Assembly (NCBI RefSeq): GCF_900637655.1
Contig: NZ_LR134384.1
Location: 1,550,001-1,614,000 of the forward strand
Length of the DNA: 64,000 nucleotides
Source: Segatella oris
GTDB taxonomy: Bacteria; Bacteroidota; Bacteroidia; Bacteroidales; Bacteroidaceae
Reading direction: 5' to 3'
Shown here: positions 35,764-44,308 of the stretch, in pieces
Layout of the letters: the number at the start of each line of letters is the position of its first letter
Position numbering within the stretch: the stretch's first letter is position 1
Made by a program: the position numbers and the translations under genes
The notes under the pieces: generated by a model
The model's input: only the letters and a program-made list of their open reading frames with translations
Database searches by the model: none
Told to the model about the DNA's origin: nothing

Positions 35764-37114
35764 AGAAGTGTTTGAAGATATTCTCAAGAACTTCATTTGT
35801 CGTAATCTGACCACCGGTAATCTCGGCTAATTGTTCAAGACAGAGGCGAAGGTCTTCACTGATTAAATCGCCACTAAGCCCTGTATCCATGGCTTCAATG
35901 ACACGGAGTATGCTGTCATTGGCGTGGACTAAGGCTTCATAATGTCGGGCATTAGTTACAATAATGCTGTTTTCTGTTATTTCAGGGATATCGGCCATTT
36001 CATAAATTGCAGTCTCCAGTTCTGCCATGTTCTGTTTATGTTTAGCTGAAATATAGATGACATGGAATTTACTGTTTATCGTGATAGGCTTAAAGTCCTT
36101 ACGGTCCATCTTATTAAAAACCAGGAGCAGTTTCTTTTCTGCTGTGAGCTGCTGTATTTCTGTGTATTCTTCTGTTGTTGGCTGCTCGTCAACTACCCAT
36201 AAGACAATGGTTGCTTCGCCGATTTTCTTGTAGGCACGTTCTATGCCTAACTGTTCCACTACATCTTTAGTCTCCCTGATACCTGCTGTATCAATAAAGC
36301 GGAAGGTAACTCCTTTAATCTCTGTCGTGTCTTCTATGACATCGCGGGTTGTACCATGTATGTTACTTACTATGGCTTTATCTTCATGCAGCAGGCAGTT
36401 AAGTAGTGTGCTTTTTCCGACATTAGTCTTTCCAATGATTGCAACAGGAATGCCTTTTTTCAAAGCATTACCTGTTTCAAACGAGTGGATGAGAGTAGCT
36501 ATTCGCCCATGAATCTTTTCTGCAAGCGTCTTTAACTCACTTCTGTCAGCAAACTCTAATTCTTCATGATCCGAGAAATCAAGCTCAAGTTCCAATAGAG
36601 ATGTTATCTTCAACAGCTGTTCGCGAAGTCGGGATAACTCACTACTGAAATGCCCTTTCAATTGACTTAAGGCAAGTTTGTGTGATGCTTTGTTAGTGGA
36701 TGCTATAAGATCGGCTACCGCTTCAGCTTGACTTAAGTCCATCTTACCATTCAGATAAGCTCGCTTGGTGAATTCTCCCGGGGCAGCTTGCCGGCATCCG
36801 GCATCAATGAGCACTTTTACTACTTGGCTGAGTACATAGGTAGAACCATGACATGAAATCTCTGTGCAATCTTCTCCAGTATAGCTGTGTGGGGCACGGA
36901 AGACACTGACAAGAACCTCATCTATGATGTTTCCTTGCTGATCATGTATTTCTCCATAATGCACCGTGTTGCCTTTGGCTTCAAGCAGACTCTTCTTCCC
37001 AATGCCACTGAAGACTCTGTCGGTTATCTCAATTGCCTTGTCACCACTTACTCGCACGATGCCGATTGCCCCTCCTGCTGAAGTTGCTAATGCACAAATG
37101 GTGTTACTGTTCAT
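35750..37114 (-). CDS. mnmE: tRNA modification GTPase MnmE
   Basis: GTPase that with MnmG (GidA) adds the carboxymethylaminomethyl group to U34 of tRNAs, 454 aa. N-terminal folate-binding domain (NTICALATSAGGAIGIVRVSG), central G domain with GKTNVGKSTLLN (G1), DTAGIRET (G3) and NKMD (G4), and the C-terminal CIGK where the Cys is catalytic-site conserved. The ATG at 37114 overlaps the TGA of the upstream phosphorylase; the TTG three bases earlier is less likely. The 3' end carries an att-like duplication yet the protein end is intact. Confidence 0.95.
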   Translation of the reverse strand: MNSNTICALATSAGGAIGIVRVSGDKAIEITDRVFSGIGKKSLLEAKGNTVHYGEIHDQQGNIIDEVLVSVFRAPHSYTGEDCTEISCHGSTYVLSQVVKVLIDAGCRQAAPGEFTKRAYLNGKMDLSQAEAVADLIASTNKASHKLALSQLKGHFSSELSRLREQLLKITSLLELELDFSDHEELEFADRSELKTLAEKIHGRIATLIHSFETGNALKKGIPVAIIGKTNVGKSTLLNCLLHEDKAIVSNIHGTTRDVIEDTTEIKGVTFRFIDTAGIRETKDVVEQLGIERAYKKIGEATIVLWVVDEQPTTEEYTEIQQLTAEKKLLLVFNKMDRKDFKPITINSKFHVIYISAKHKQNMAELETAIYEMADIPEITENSIIVTNARHYEALVHANDSILRVIEAMDTGLSGDLISEDLRLCLEQLAEITGGQITTNEVLENIFKHFCIGK

Positions 37115-38004
37115 CAAATACGCTCCAATACCTTTTCAATCAGTCCGTCAATGGTATTCTTGTAGCCCGTATTGGCCTTTTGTGCCAATCGGTTGGCGAT
37201 TACCATACAGCAGGTCATTGCCTTGTGTCCCATTAATGCAGAAAGCCCTGCGAGAGCAGAACTCTCCATTTCAAAGTTGGTGATATGCAGCCCCTGATAT
37301 TCGAAACTCTCAACTTTTTTATTTTGATCAGGGTCAGCTAAAGGCACGCGGAGTTCCCGTCCTTGCGGTCCGAAGAAACCACCGCTGGCAATTGTAATGC
37401 CACGTACCATATCATTTTGGGCAATACGGTCAATCAATTCCTTGTCGGCGTCAATTACATAGGGAGCACAAAGCAGTGGATTCCAATGCATATGCTTTTT
37501 GAAAGCCTCTTCAAGGCCTAAGTCACACACTTCGTTCCGCCCTGCATAAAAGTTTAGCAAACCGTCGAAGCCTATGCTCTTCACACTGGCTACATATGTT
37601 CCCGATGGCGTTTCGGGTTGCAGACCGCCACATGTGCCGATACGTACCAGAGTTAATGTGCGATGTGCATCTTTCTCTGTGCGTGTCTTGAAATCTATAT
37701 TTGCTAATGCATCCAGTTCGTTAACAACAATGTCGATATTGTCACAGCCAATACCTGTACTTAGCACAGTGATGCGTTTGCCTTGAAAGGTTCCTGTTAT
37801 CGTATGGAACTCACGACTTTGAACTTCACATTCTTTGGTTTCAAAATGGCTTGCTACCAAGGCCACTCGTCCTGGGTCACCCACCAAAATTACTCTGTCG
37901 GCCAACTGCTCCGGTTTCAGATGCAGGTGGAAAATGCTGCCGTCTTCATTGATAATCAATTCTGATTCGGCAAAGAATTTCTTTTCATTCATTTTTATGT
38001 TCAT
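37114..38004 (-). CDS. Nucleoside phosphorylase (uridine phosphorylase-like)
   Basis: PNP/UDP family nucleoside phosphorylase, 296 aa: cleaves a nucleoside with phosphate to base plus ribose-1-phosphate. Motifs: ILVGDPGRVALVASHF (phosphate-binding), STGIGCDNIDIVVNEL, LVRIGTCGGLQPETPSG and NFEMESSALAGLSALMGH, the purine/pyrimidine-site Glu-Met-Glu signature. The substrate (uridine is likeliest) is not decided by sequence alone. Starts ATG 38004 (overlap ATGA with the previous gene); MNEKKF at 37992 is an alternative. Confidence 0.9.
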   Translation of the reverse strand: MNIKMNEKKFFAESELIINEDGSIFHLHLKPEQLADRVILVGDPGRVALVASHFETKECEVQSREFHTITGTFQGKRITVLSTGIGCDNIDIVVNELDALANIDFKTRTEKDAHRTLTLVRIGTCGGLQPETPSGTYVASVKSIGFDGLLNFYAGRNEVCDLGLEEAFKKHMHWNPLLCAPYVIDADKELIDRIAQNDMVRGITIASGGFFGPQGRELRVPLADPDQNKKVESFEYQGLHITNFEMESSALAGLSALMGHKAMTCCMVIANRLAQKANTGYKNTIDGLIEKVLERI

Positions 38005-39167
38005 TTAAGGTTTTCGTTGTTGCGAATTTCTTTTTCAAGTTTTGCTATGTCAATCTGCAGCTGTTCAAGGGTTTTCTCTCGTTCAACAATCGTTTTACGG
38101 AGTGCCTGCTTCTGCGTACCTGTGGCGCTCTCATAGTTGTCACGGAGGCGAAGCAGTTCTGTATCTCGTTTGTTATAATCTACCTGAAGCGCTAAAAAAC
38201 GGGACACCTTTTCTTGATTTTCAGCCTTAAAATCATTGATATTTCTAAATGTTATGTTATCATTGATGACGAAATTCAGTTTCTTTGGCGAGTTCTTTAC
38301 AGACTTGTTGTGCGAAATAAGCTGTTTCAACCGATTGAGTGCAGCCTGTCGATCTCCGTTTTGCCAGGTCAGGGCTATAGAAGCAATCTGTGCCTGGGCC
38401 TCAAGTTGTTTCGTCGTCAAGTTGTCTTTCTCATAGGAAAAACGCTGCTTGGTTGGAACGAAAGTATAGATACACACCTTTCCTTCAGGCATATTTCGGT
38501 CTGTGACCAACCAGCCTAATTCGTTTATATCATCAGTAATCAGCAGATAATCATTAGCTGTCGAATTGTAGGGCAACCCCATGTTTTCCGGCTGGTAGAA
38601 GCTGTGCTGTTCGTTGTTGTATCGTGTCATGAATAGATCATAGCCGCCTATACTGTGACTTCCCTTAGCTGCAAAATATAGCGTCATGCCATCTGACAGC
38701 ATGAAAGGATAGTTCGGCTGCAGGTATGTATCATCTATGGCTGTAATTCGTGTAGGCTGTGCCCATTTTTTTCCAAATTTGTCAGCGCTGTAGATAGTCG
38801 TCTTTAACGTATCTCCTTCAGCCAGGAAAGCTTGATCCCCCATGCCGTTGATAAAGGTTAAAGCTTCAGGGGCTTGTGAGTTTCCTAAGAATTCCTTTGT
38901 TGGAATTATTTCTCCAATCTCTCTGTCTGTTGGAATTTGTTTCAGGAAGTCTTTTTTATCAACGATGATGCTGTCTGCAAATATCAGCTTGGCCGTGGCA
39001 GGCAGCATTTCACGAAACAGAGCGTTACTTGGACTGCTAAGCTTCGTCTGTGCATGTTGTGCCTTAGCTGTCACTTTCTTTCCTTTTAATCGGTTTTGTG
39101 CACAGAGTGGGAGAGAAAGCGACAAACAGGCTATCCAAAAGTATATTGCAGTTTTCTTAATTGTCAT
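38001..39167 (-). CDS. Exported PD40 / WD40-like repeat protein
   Basis: A 388-aa protein with signal peptide (residues 1-23, ending LCAQ), a PD40-type beta-propeller segment (LSDGMTLYFAAKGSHSIGGYDLFMTRYN, near residues 157-184) and a C-terminal coiled coil (about 325-388, TQKQALRKTIVEREKTLEQLQ). PD40 repeats of the GGYDLF type are found in Bacteroidetes OmpA-like envelope proteins; no OmpA domain is present here. It heads the operon with the phosphorylase and mnmE. Confidence 0.83.
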   Translation of the reverse strand: MTIKKTAIYFWIACLSLSLPLCAQNRLKGKKVTAKAQHAQTKLSSPSNALFREMLPATAKLIFADSIIVDKKDFLKQIPTDREIGEIIPTKEFLGNSQAPEALTFINGMGDQAFLAEGDTLKTTIYSADKFGKKWAQPTRITAIDDTYLQPNYPFMLSDGMTLYFAAKGSHSIGGYDLFMTRYNNEQHSFYQPENMGLPYNSTANDYLLITDDINELGWLVTDRNMPEGKVCIYTFVPTKQRFSYEKDNLTTKQLEAQAQIASIALTWQNGDRQAALNRLKQLISHNKSVKNSPKKLNFVINDNITFRNINDFKAENQEKVSRFLALQVDYNKRDTELLRLRDNYESATGTQKQALRKTIVEREKTLEQLQIDIAKLEKEIRNNENLK

Positions 39168-39190
39168 TTCTTTTTTGAATCTAGGAGTTA

Positions 39191-39198
39191 CAAATATA
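39191..39198 (-). promoter_or_regulatory. -7 box for the 39167-35750 operon
   Basis: TATATTTG on the minus strand, 23 bp before ATG 39167. It lies outside the palindrome array, on its left. Confidence 0.5.
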
Positions 39199-39397
39199 AG
39201 AAAAAAAAGAGAATAATGAAAATTTTAATGGATTTTTAAGTATGGGCAGATGGCCAAATGCGAATTTACTTGGGTCTTCTGTAAAAAAACAAAATTTGGT
39301 GTTCCCAAAGTCAAGTCTCTCCCGGGGACTGTCATTTCGTTCAGCTTCTGTTGCGACAATATACACTGCCATGCATTAAAATTAATGGATGATAGAT

Positions 39398-40115
39398 TTT
39401 CGGCCGTGGCCGAAAGTCAGCTTTTGTCGTTTTTCGTTCATCGGCCGTGGCCGAAGACCTGTTTTTCTCATTTTCTGCATTTCGGCCGTGGCCGAAATGC
39501 TGTTTTTACTGTTTTTCACCCGTCGGCCATGGCCGAAAGTCATTTTTCGGCGTTTTTGGTTCGTCGGCCGCGGCCGAAACGCAGAATTTGCCTGTTTTTG
39601 ATTTTCCGCCGCGGCTGAAAACCAATTTTCGCCGTTTTCTTGATTTCATCCACGGATGACGAGCGATTTTTTGCGTTTTCTGCGTTTCGCTTATGAGCGA
39701 AATGCTGTTTTCAGTGTTTTTCGCTCGTCGCTTGCAAGCGAAACGCTGTTTTTGGCAATTTCTACGTTTCGCTCATGAGCGAAATGCTGTTTTCAATGTT
39801 TTTCGCTCGTCGCTTGCAAGCGAAACGCTGTTTTTGGCAATTTCTGCATTTCGCTCACGAGCGACGAATGATTTTCTGCATTTTTTGGCTTTCCAAGGGG
39901 TCGGAAATGCAGCCTGTGGCATTTTTTGATTTTCCCAAGTTTGGGAAAGCCATTTTTCGCTGTTTTTTGATTTTCCCAATGTTGGGAAAGTCATTTTTCG
40001 CTGTTTTTCAGTTTTCCCAATGTTGGGACGGCCGTTTTCTTCCGTTTTTCGTTCTTTCCAAGTTTGGGAAAGCCGATTTTCGCTGTTTTTCAGTTTTCCT
40101 AAGTTTGGAGCTGTA
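39398..40115. repeat. Array of 18 palindromes with an exact 41-bp period
   Basis: Twelve-base palindromic cores begin at 39401 and every 41 bp after it: 39442, 39483, 39524, 39565, 39606, 39647, 39688, 39729, 39770, 39811, 39852, 39893, 39934, 39975, 40016, 40057, 40098. Most are flanked by TTT and AAA. The core sequence changes along the array: CGGCC(G/A)(T/C)GGCCG in units 1-6, CATCCACGGATG in unit 7, CGCT..AGCG types in 8-12, and CCCAA(GT/TG)TTGGG types in 14-18, while 13 is degenerate. The 29-bp spacers share TG-TTTTT-nnnn-TG-TTTTT-C patterns. It lies between the end of the S4-domain gene (40192) and the promoter at 39191. Open frames across it are low-complexity by-products of the repeat. 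Function unknown. Confidence 0.95.
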
Positions 40116-40191
40116 GAACATCATCTGTTTTTCCATGGAACAAATGAAAATGTATTTGATTTTAAGGCATTGGGTATCGGGTATGCTGTTT

Positions 40192-40608
40192 TTATTCGTC
40201 GAAGTCATCGGTATCATCAAAGCCGAATAAGATAGGGTCGGCAAAGGAATCGAGTGCACGGCGCTCTTTCTTGGTAGGTCTGCCGGTTCCACGTGCACGG
40301 TCAATAAAACCACTGATGCGGCTCATTTCGAGTAATTCGTATTGCTTAGCATCAGTTACGTTCTCATAAATCTCAGGAATGAACTTCGCCCCAACACGTT
40401 GTTCTATACATTTTAACACCTTATACGAATAGATGATTGGCGATTTCTTGACGCAGATGATTTCACCGGCCTTAATTGTATGGCTTGGTTTAACATTTAC
40501 GCCATTGATAGTCACGCGATTGTTTTTACAGGCATCTGCAGCAAGAGAACGTGTTTTGAACACGCGTGCTGCCCAAAGCCATTTGTCTATTCTTGCTGTA
40601 TCTGCCAT
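40192..40608 (-). CDS. hslR: S4-domain RNA-binding protein (Hsp15-like)
   Basis: A 138-aa protein with an N-terminal S4 domain (RIDKWLWAARVFKTRSLAADAC, KNNRVTINGVNVKPSHTIKAGE by position 7-50), as in Hsp15/HslR, which recycles stalled 50S subunits carrying nascent chains. A basic/acidic tail (residues 105-138) ends FGFDDTDDFDE. It starts 3 bp after pth and is the last gene before the palindrome array. Gene symbol by family resemblance. Confidence 0.87.
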   Translation of the reverse strand: MADTARIDKWLWAARVFKTRSLAADACKNNRVTINGVNVKPSHTIKAGEIICVKKSPIIYSYKVLKCIEQRVGAKFIPEIYENVTDAKQYELLEMSRISGFIDRARGTGRPTKKERRALDSFADPILFGFDDTDDFDE

Positions 40609-40611
40609 GTC

Positions 40612-41184
40612 TTATTTCTTACCAAGCTTGTTAAATTGGTTCATCGTTATGTTTATGCCTGCCAGTGCAAAGCTCTTGATGATTTCACAAGCGATGTCAA
40701 TACTTGGCTGCAGACGCTTCATTTCGTCAGCGTCATATTTGCCAAGCACCCAATCGACTTGTCCGCCCTTAGGATATTCGTTGCCTATACCCATGCGTAA
40801 ACGGGCATAATCCTGCCCGATAAGTTGTTGGATATTTCCTAAGCCATTGTGTCCGCCATTGCTCCCATTTGCCTTAAGACGGAATGCGCCTAAAGGAAGA
40901 GCTATGTCATCACTGATGACAAGCAGATGGCTTTGAACAATGTTTTCCTTGTTGAGCCAATATCTTACAGCGCTGCCGCTGAGATTCATAAAAGTGGTAG
41001 GCTTCAACAGGATGAGTTTGCGCCCTTTTATGGTTGTTTCTGCAATGTAGCCATAGCGCTTGTCTTCAAAATGAATATTGGACGCTTTTGCAAAAGCGTC
41101 CAATACCATAAATCCTGTATTGTGGCGAGTATCCTGATATTCATCTCCCGGATTCCCTAATCCACAAATAAGAAACTTGTCCAT
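40612..41184 (-). CDS. pth: Peptidyl-tRNA hydrolase
   Basis: Releases tRNA from prematurely ended peptidyl-tRNA, 190 aa. FLICGLGNPGDEYQDTRHNTGF has the Asn and catalytic His, KPTTFMNLSGSAV and VISDDIALPLGAFRLKANGSNGGHNGLGNI (Asp) follow. It lies between rplY and the S4 gene; rplY-pth neighbourhood is common across bacteria. Confidence 0.96.
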   Translation of the reverse strand: MDKFLICGLGNPGDEYQDTRHNTGFMVLDAFAKASNIHFEDKRYGYIAETTIKGRKLILLKPTTFMNLSGSAVRYWLNKENIVQSHLLVISDDIALPLGAFRLKANGSNGGHNGLGNIQQLIGQDYARLRMGIGNEYPKGGQVDWVLGKYDADEMKRLQPSIDIACEIIKSFALAGINITMNQFNKLGKK

Positions 41185-41190
41185 TCCTGA

Positions 41191-41805
41191 TTATTCTGCT
41201 TCAGTTGGAGCTTCGTCTTCTGCGGCAGCAGCCTGCTGTGCCTGACGAGTCATCTTGACAGAGCAAACAACAACATCCTTGCTCGTTGTAATCTCAAGAC
41301 CCTCGAATGAAAGTTCGCCAACCTTGATGCTCTTACCAATCTTCAAAGCAGTTACATCAATGTCAAGATGCTCTGGGATTTGTTGGTAAGGAGCTGTTAC
41401 GTTAATCTTGCGGATGGAAAGGTTCATGCGACCACCATCGCGAACACCTTGAGCCAAGCCTGTCAACTTAACAGGAATGCCGATATTGATAGGTTTCTGA
41501 TCGTTTACCTCGTAGAAGTCAACGTGCAGAGGTGCGTCTGTAACTGGGTGGAACTGAATTTCTTTCAAAATTGCAGTGTGATGCTCTCCATCAATGTTCA
41601 GATTGATAACATAGATGTGTGGAGTGTAGATGATTTTACGAAGTTCACAGAAAGAAACTGTAAATGCATGTGCCTCTGGCCTGCCGTCAGCATCTTTCTT
41701 CTCACCATAGAGGTTACATGGAATAAATCCTTGTTTGCGGAGTTCTTTGGAAGCTTTTTTGCCAAGGTCTGTACGCTTCTGACCTGATACGTTAATCTCT
41801 TTCAT
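41191..41805 (-). CDS. rplY: 50S ribosomal protein L25/general stress protein Ctc
   Basis: Long (Ctc/TL5-type) L25, 204 aa: an N-terminal 5S rRNA-binding domain (QKRTDLGKKASKELRKQGFIPCNLYG) and a C-terminal beta domain (VDFYEVNDQKPINIGIPVKLTG), ending in an Ala/Glu-rich tail. It heads the operon with pth and the S4 gene. The leader holds a small hairpin CGAGA-gcaa-TCTCG at 41854-41867. Confidence 0.95.
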   Translation of the reverse strand: MKEINVSGQKRTDLGKKASKELRKQGFIPCNLYGEKKDADGRPEAHAFTVSFCELRKIIYTPHIYVINLNIDGEHHTAILKEIQFHPVTDAPLHVDFYEVNDQKPINIGIPVKLTGLAQGVRDGGRMNLSIRKINVTAPYQQIPEHLDIDVTALKIGKSIKVGELSFEGLEITTSKDVVVCSVKMTRQAQQAAAAEDEAPTEAE

Positions 41806-41879
41806 AATTTGTGTTACTCTAAATTAAATTGTTATGAATTAATTCGCCATCACACGAGATTGCTCTCGGAAAAGCGATG

Positions 41880-41911
41880 CAAAGGTAGTTTTTTTTCGTT
41901 TACTGTGCAAA
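41880..41911 (-). promoter_or_regulatory. Promoter of rplY-pth-hslR
   Basis: Minus strand TTTG (41911-41908), 20 bp, TACCTTTG (41887-41880), a full match to the Bacteroidetes consensus; about 75-nt leader. Confidence 0.8.
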
Positions 41912-41948
41912 TTTCTACTAAAAAATATTGAAAAACAAGGGGTATTGC

Positions 41949-41979
41949 TTGCATATTCAGTTGAAAAAGTCTAATTTTG
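41949..41979 (+). promoter_or_regulatory. Promoter of nusB
   Basis: TTG (41949-41951), 20 bp, TAATTTTG (41972-41979), 44 bp before the nusB ATG, divergent from the rplY promoter. Confidence 0.7.
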
Positions 41980-42023
41980 TGGCATCATATAAACGATAGG
42001 GGAAACCATTAAATTATTAGAGA

Positions 42024-42983
42024 ATGATTAATAGGGAACTTATAAGGATTAAGATCGTTCAGTTAACCTATGCGTACTATCAAAATGGTAACAAGAGTAT
42101 TGATACTGCCGAAAAGGAATTGTTTTTCAGTCTTTCTAAGGCGTATGATTTATATAACTATTTACTGCTTTTGATAGTTGCTGTTACTCGTGAAGAACGT
42201 CATCGTGTGGAAATTGCAACACAGCGGGCACAACGTGAAGGACTTGAGGTACCTTCACAGAAGTTTGCTTATAATAAATTTGCCGTCCAGTTAGAAGAAA
42301 ACAAGATGCTTAATGATTTCATGGAAGCACACAAGATTTCATGGAATGATGATATAGAGTTCATTCGTAAGATGTGTAATCTCATAGAAAGCTGTTCTAT
42401 ATATGCAGACTACATGGCTTCTGAGGACGATACCTATGAGGCAGACCGCGAAGTATGGCGAAAACTCTATAAGCAGCTGATTCAGAACAATGCCGATCTT
42501 GATGCGTTGCTTGAAGAAAAGAGCCTCTATTGGAATGATGATAAAGAGGTGGTCGATACATTTGTACTGAAAACTATCAAGCGTTTTGAGCAGGAAAATA
42601 CGAGTATGCAGGAACTGCTTCCTGAATATAAGGATGAAGAAGATAAAGACTTCGCCCGTAAACTATTCCGTGCAACAATCCTCAATGCAGATCAGTACCA
42701 GCGCTATATGAGTGAGGCCAGTCGCAATTGGGATTTTGGCCGATTGGCTTATATGGATGTTGTCATTATGCAAATTGCCATTGCAGAGATGCTCACATTC
42801 CCAAATATTCCAATCAGTGTTACTATTAATGAATATGTAGATTTAGCCAAACTCTACAGTACCCCGAAAAGTGGCGGTTATATTAACGGGATGCTTGATT
42901 CTATTGCTCATTTTCTTGTAGACAATGGGATGGTATTTAAGGCACTGAAAGTGCATGAAGCTAAAGAAAAAGAAAACAACTAA
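42024..42983 (+). CDS. nusB: Transcription antitermination protein NusB (long form)
   Basis: NusB joins S10 (NusE) in rRNA antitermination. 319 aa, about twice the size of E. coli NusB (139 aa). The N-terminal part begins MINRELIRIKIVQLTYAYYQ (the usual helical start with AxQxLYxx-like pattern), and the C-terminal 110 aa hold the conserved NusB block VVIMQIAIAEMLTFPNIPISVTINEYVDLAKLYSTPKSGGYINGMLDSI. The long middle insertion is typical of Bacteroidetes. Confidence 0.92.
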   Translation: MINRELIRIKIVQLTYAYYQNGNKSIDTAEKELFFSLSKAYDLYNYLLLLIVAVTREERHRVEIATQRAQREGLEVPSQKFAYNKFAVQLEENKMLNDFMEAHKISWNDDIEFIRKMCNLIESCSIYADYMASEDDTYEADREVWRKLYKQLIQNNADLDALLEEKSLYWNDDKEVVDTFVLKTIKRFEQENTSMQELLPEYKDEEDKDFARKLFRATILNADQYQRYMSEASRNWDFGRLAYMDVVIMQIAIAEMLTFPNIPISVTINEYVDLAKLYSTPKSGGYINGMLDSIAHFLVDNGMVFKALKVHEAKEKENN

Positions 42984-43003
42984 TCAATTAATATCTTATC
43001 TAA

Positions 43004-43321
43004 ATGAATGCAATGTTATTAGCTGCTCAGGCAGCGCAAGGTGGTGGAATGGGCGTTTTTATCATGATGGGTGCTATTCTCGTCATTTTCTGGTTGTTCA
43101 TGGTTCGCCCACAACAGAAGAAGCAAAAGAAGATACGTAACTTTCAGAATTCACTTCAGGAGGGCGCTAAGATCGTAACAGGCGGAGGTATCTATGGAAC
43201 GATTAAACGCGTAGATGTAAGTGCAGATACAGTTGATGTAGAGATTGCACGCGGTGTAGTTATTACGGTCAGCAGAGGTTATGTCTTTGAAGACGCATCA
43301 TCTCAGACACCTAATGCATAA
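43004..43321 (+). CDS. yajC: Preprotein translocase subunit YajC
   Basis: Small accessory subunit of the SecDF-YajC complex, 105 aa. One membrane helix (residues 13-35, MGVFIMMGAILVIFWLFMV by position) followed by RPQQKKQKKI and a cytoplasmic domain with GAKIVTGGGIYGTI and DVEIARGVVITV. It overlaps the next start by 8 bp. Confidence 0.95.
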   Translation: MNAMLLAAQAAQGGGMGVFIMMGAILVIFWLFMVRPQQKKQKKIRNFQNSLQEGAKIVTGGGIYGTIKRVDVSADTVDVEIARGVVITVSRGYVFEDASSQTPNA

Positions 43322-44294
43322 GATACTCAAGTTAGCTAAGACTGTCAGGAACTTTCTGTTCAGTACGTTGAATAGGGAGTTTCTGATTTTTTTGTTCTTT
43401 CTCGGGCTGAGTGGAACATTCTGGCTTTTGATGGCTCTTAACGAAACTTATGACAGAGACATTCCTGTGCCTGTCAAATTAGTAAATGTCCCCAAGAATG
43501 TGGTTATCACTCAGAATATCAGTGATACGATAGATGTGATGATACGTGACAAAGGTTTTACGCTACTTGCTTATACTTATGCAAACAGGATACAACCGGT
43601 TACGATTGATTTTGAAAGTTATGCCAACAAAAGCACGGGGACAGGAAAGGTTTCTTTAGCTGATTTGCAGCGTTTGATATATCTTCGTCTCTATAGCTCT
43701 TCCAAGATATCGGCTATCAAGTCAGACCTGCTGACTTTCTATTTCAACTATGGTCAATCACGACAGTTCCCTATTCGTATAACCGGACTTGTTGAAGCAG
43801 GGAAGAGTTATTATATCTCCAGAATTAAGTTTCAACCTTCCAAGGTTACCGTTTATGCAAGTAAGCGCGTGCTTGATAGTATTCAATGGGTTACAACCGA
43901 AACCTTATCCTTGCGGCATATAGAGGATACTATCAGTCGTGACATATTGCTGCATACCATTAAAGGTGCCAAGATTATGCCGCAGAAAGTTCGGATGACA
44001 ATCTATCCGGATATTTTGACCGAAGAAAGTATTGAGGTGCCGATTGTGGCTGTTAACATGCCAACTGGTAAGATGTTGCGTACATTTCCCTCCAAGGTGA
44101 AGCTTTCTTTCACGGTAGGGGGGAGCAGATTCCGTAATATTCGTCCAGAACAGTTCATGGTTGTTGCCGATTATAACGACATTGCCAACCATCCTTCTGA
44201 CAAATGTCCTGTCAAGTTGCGTCAGTTTCCCGATGGCATTCTCCGCCCAAAGCTACAGATGTCACAGGTAGACTATCTCGTAGAGCAACAATAA
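43314..44294 (+). CDS. YbbR-like domain protein
   Basis: A 326-aa inner-membrane-anchored protein with a membrane helix at about residues 24-42 (FLIFLFFLGLSGTFWLLMAL) and several YbbR-type beta domains outside (e.g. IPVPVKLVNVPKNVVIT, FPIRITGLVEAGKSYYISRIKFQPSKVTVYA). In firmicutes YbbR (CdaR) controls diadenylate cyclase; no cdaA gene is adjacent, so that link is not shown here. The ATG at 43314 overlaps the yajC stop; the frame opens earlier at 43281. Confidence 0.85.
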   Translation: MHKILKLAKTVRNFLFSTLNREFLIFLFFLGLSGTFWLLMALNETYDRDIPVPVKLVNVPKNVVITQNISDTIDVMIRDKGFTLLAYTYANRIQPVTIDFESYANKSTGTGKVSLADLQRLIYLRLYSSSKISAIKSDLLTFYFNYGQSRQFPIRITGLVEAGKSYYISRIKFQPSKVTVYASKRVLDSIQWVTTETLSLRHIEDTISRDILLHTIKGAKIMPQKVRMTIYPDILTEESIEVPIVAVNMPTGKMLRTFPSKVKLSFTVGGSRFRNIRPEQFMVVADYNDIANHPSDKCPVKLRQFPDGILRPKLQMSQVDYLVEQQ

Positions 44295-44308
44295 AGAACG
44301 TGAACTTA

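Noticed and set aside
39398-40115. CRISPR array reading of the 41-bp repeat
   Set aside because: There is no constant repeat with unique spacers; the spacer part is the conserved one and the palindromes vary, and no cas gene is present.
39250-40313. Several 70-120-aa open frames on both strands across the palindrome array
   Set aside because: They follow the repeat in every frame because 41 is not a multiple of 3, are Phe/Arg/Pro low-complexity, and have no start context; the array explains them.
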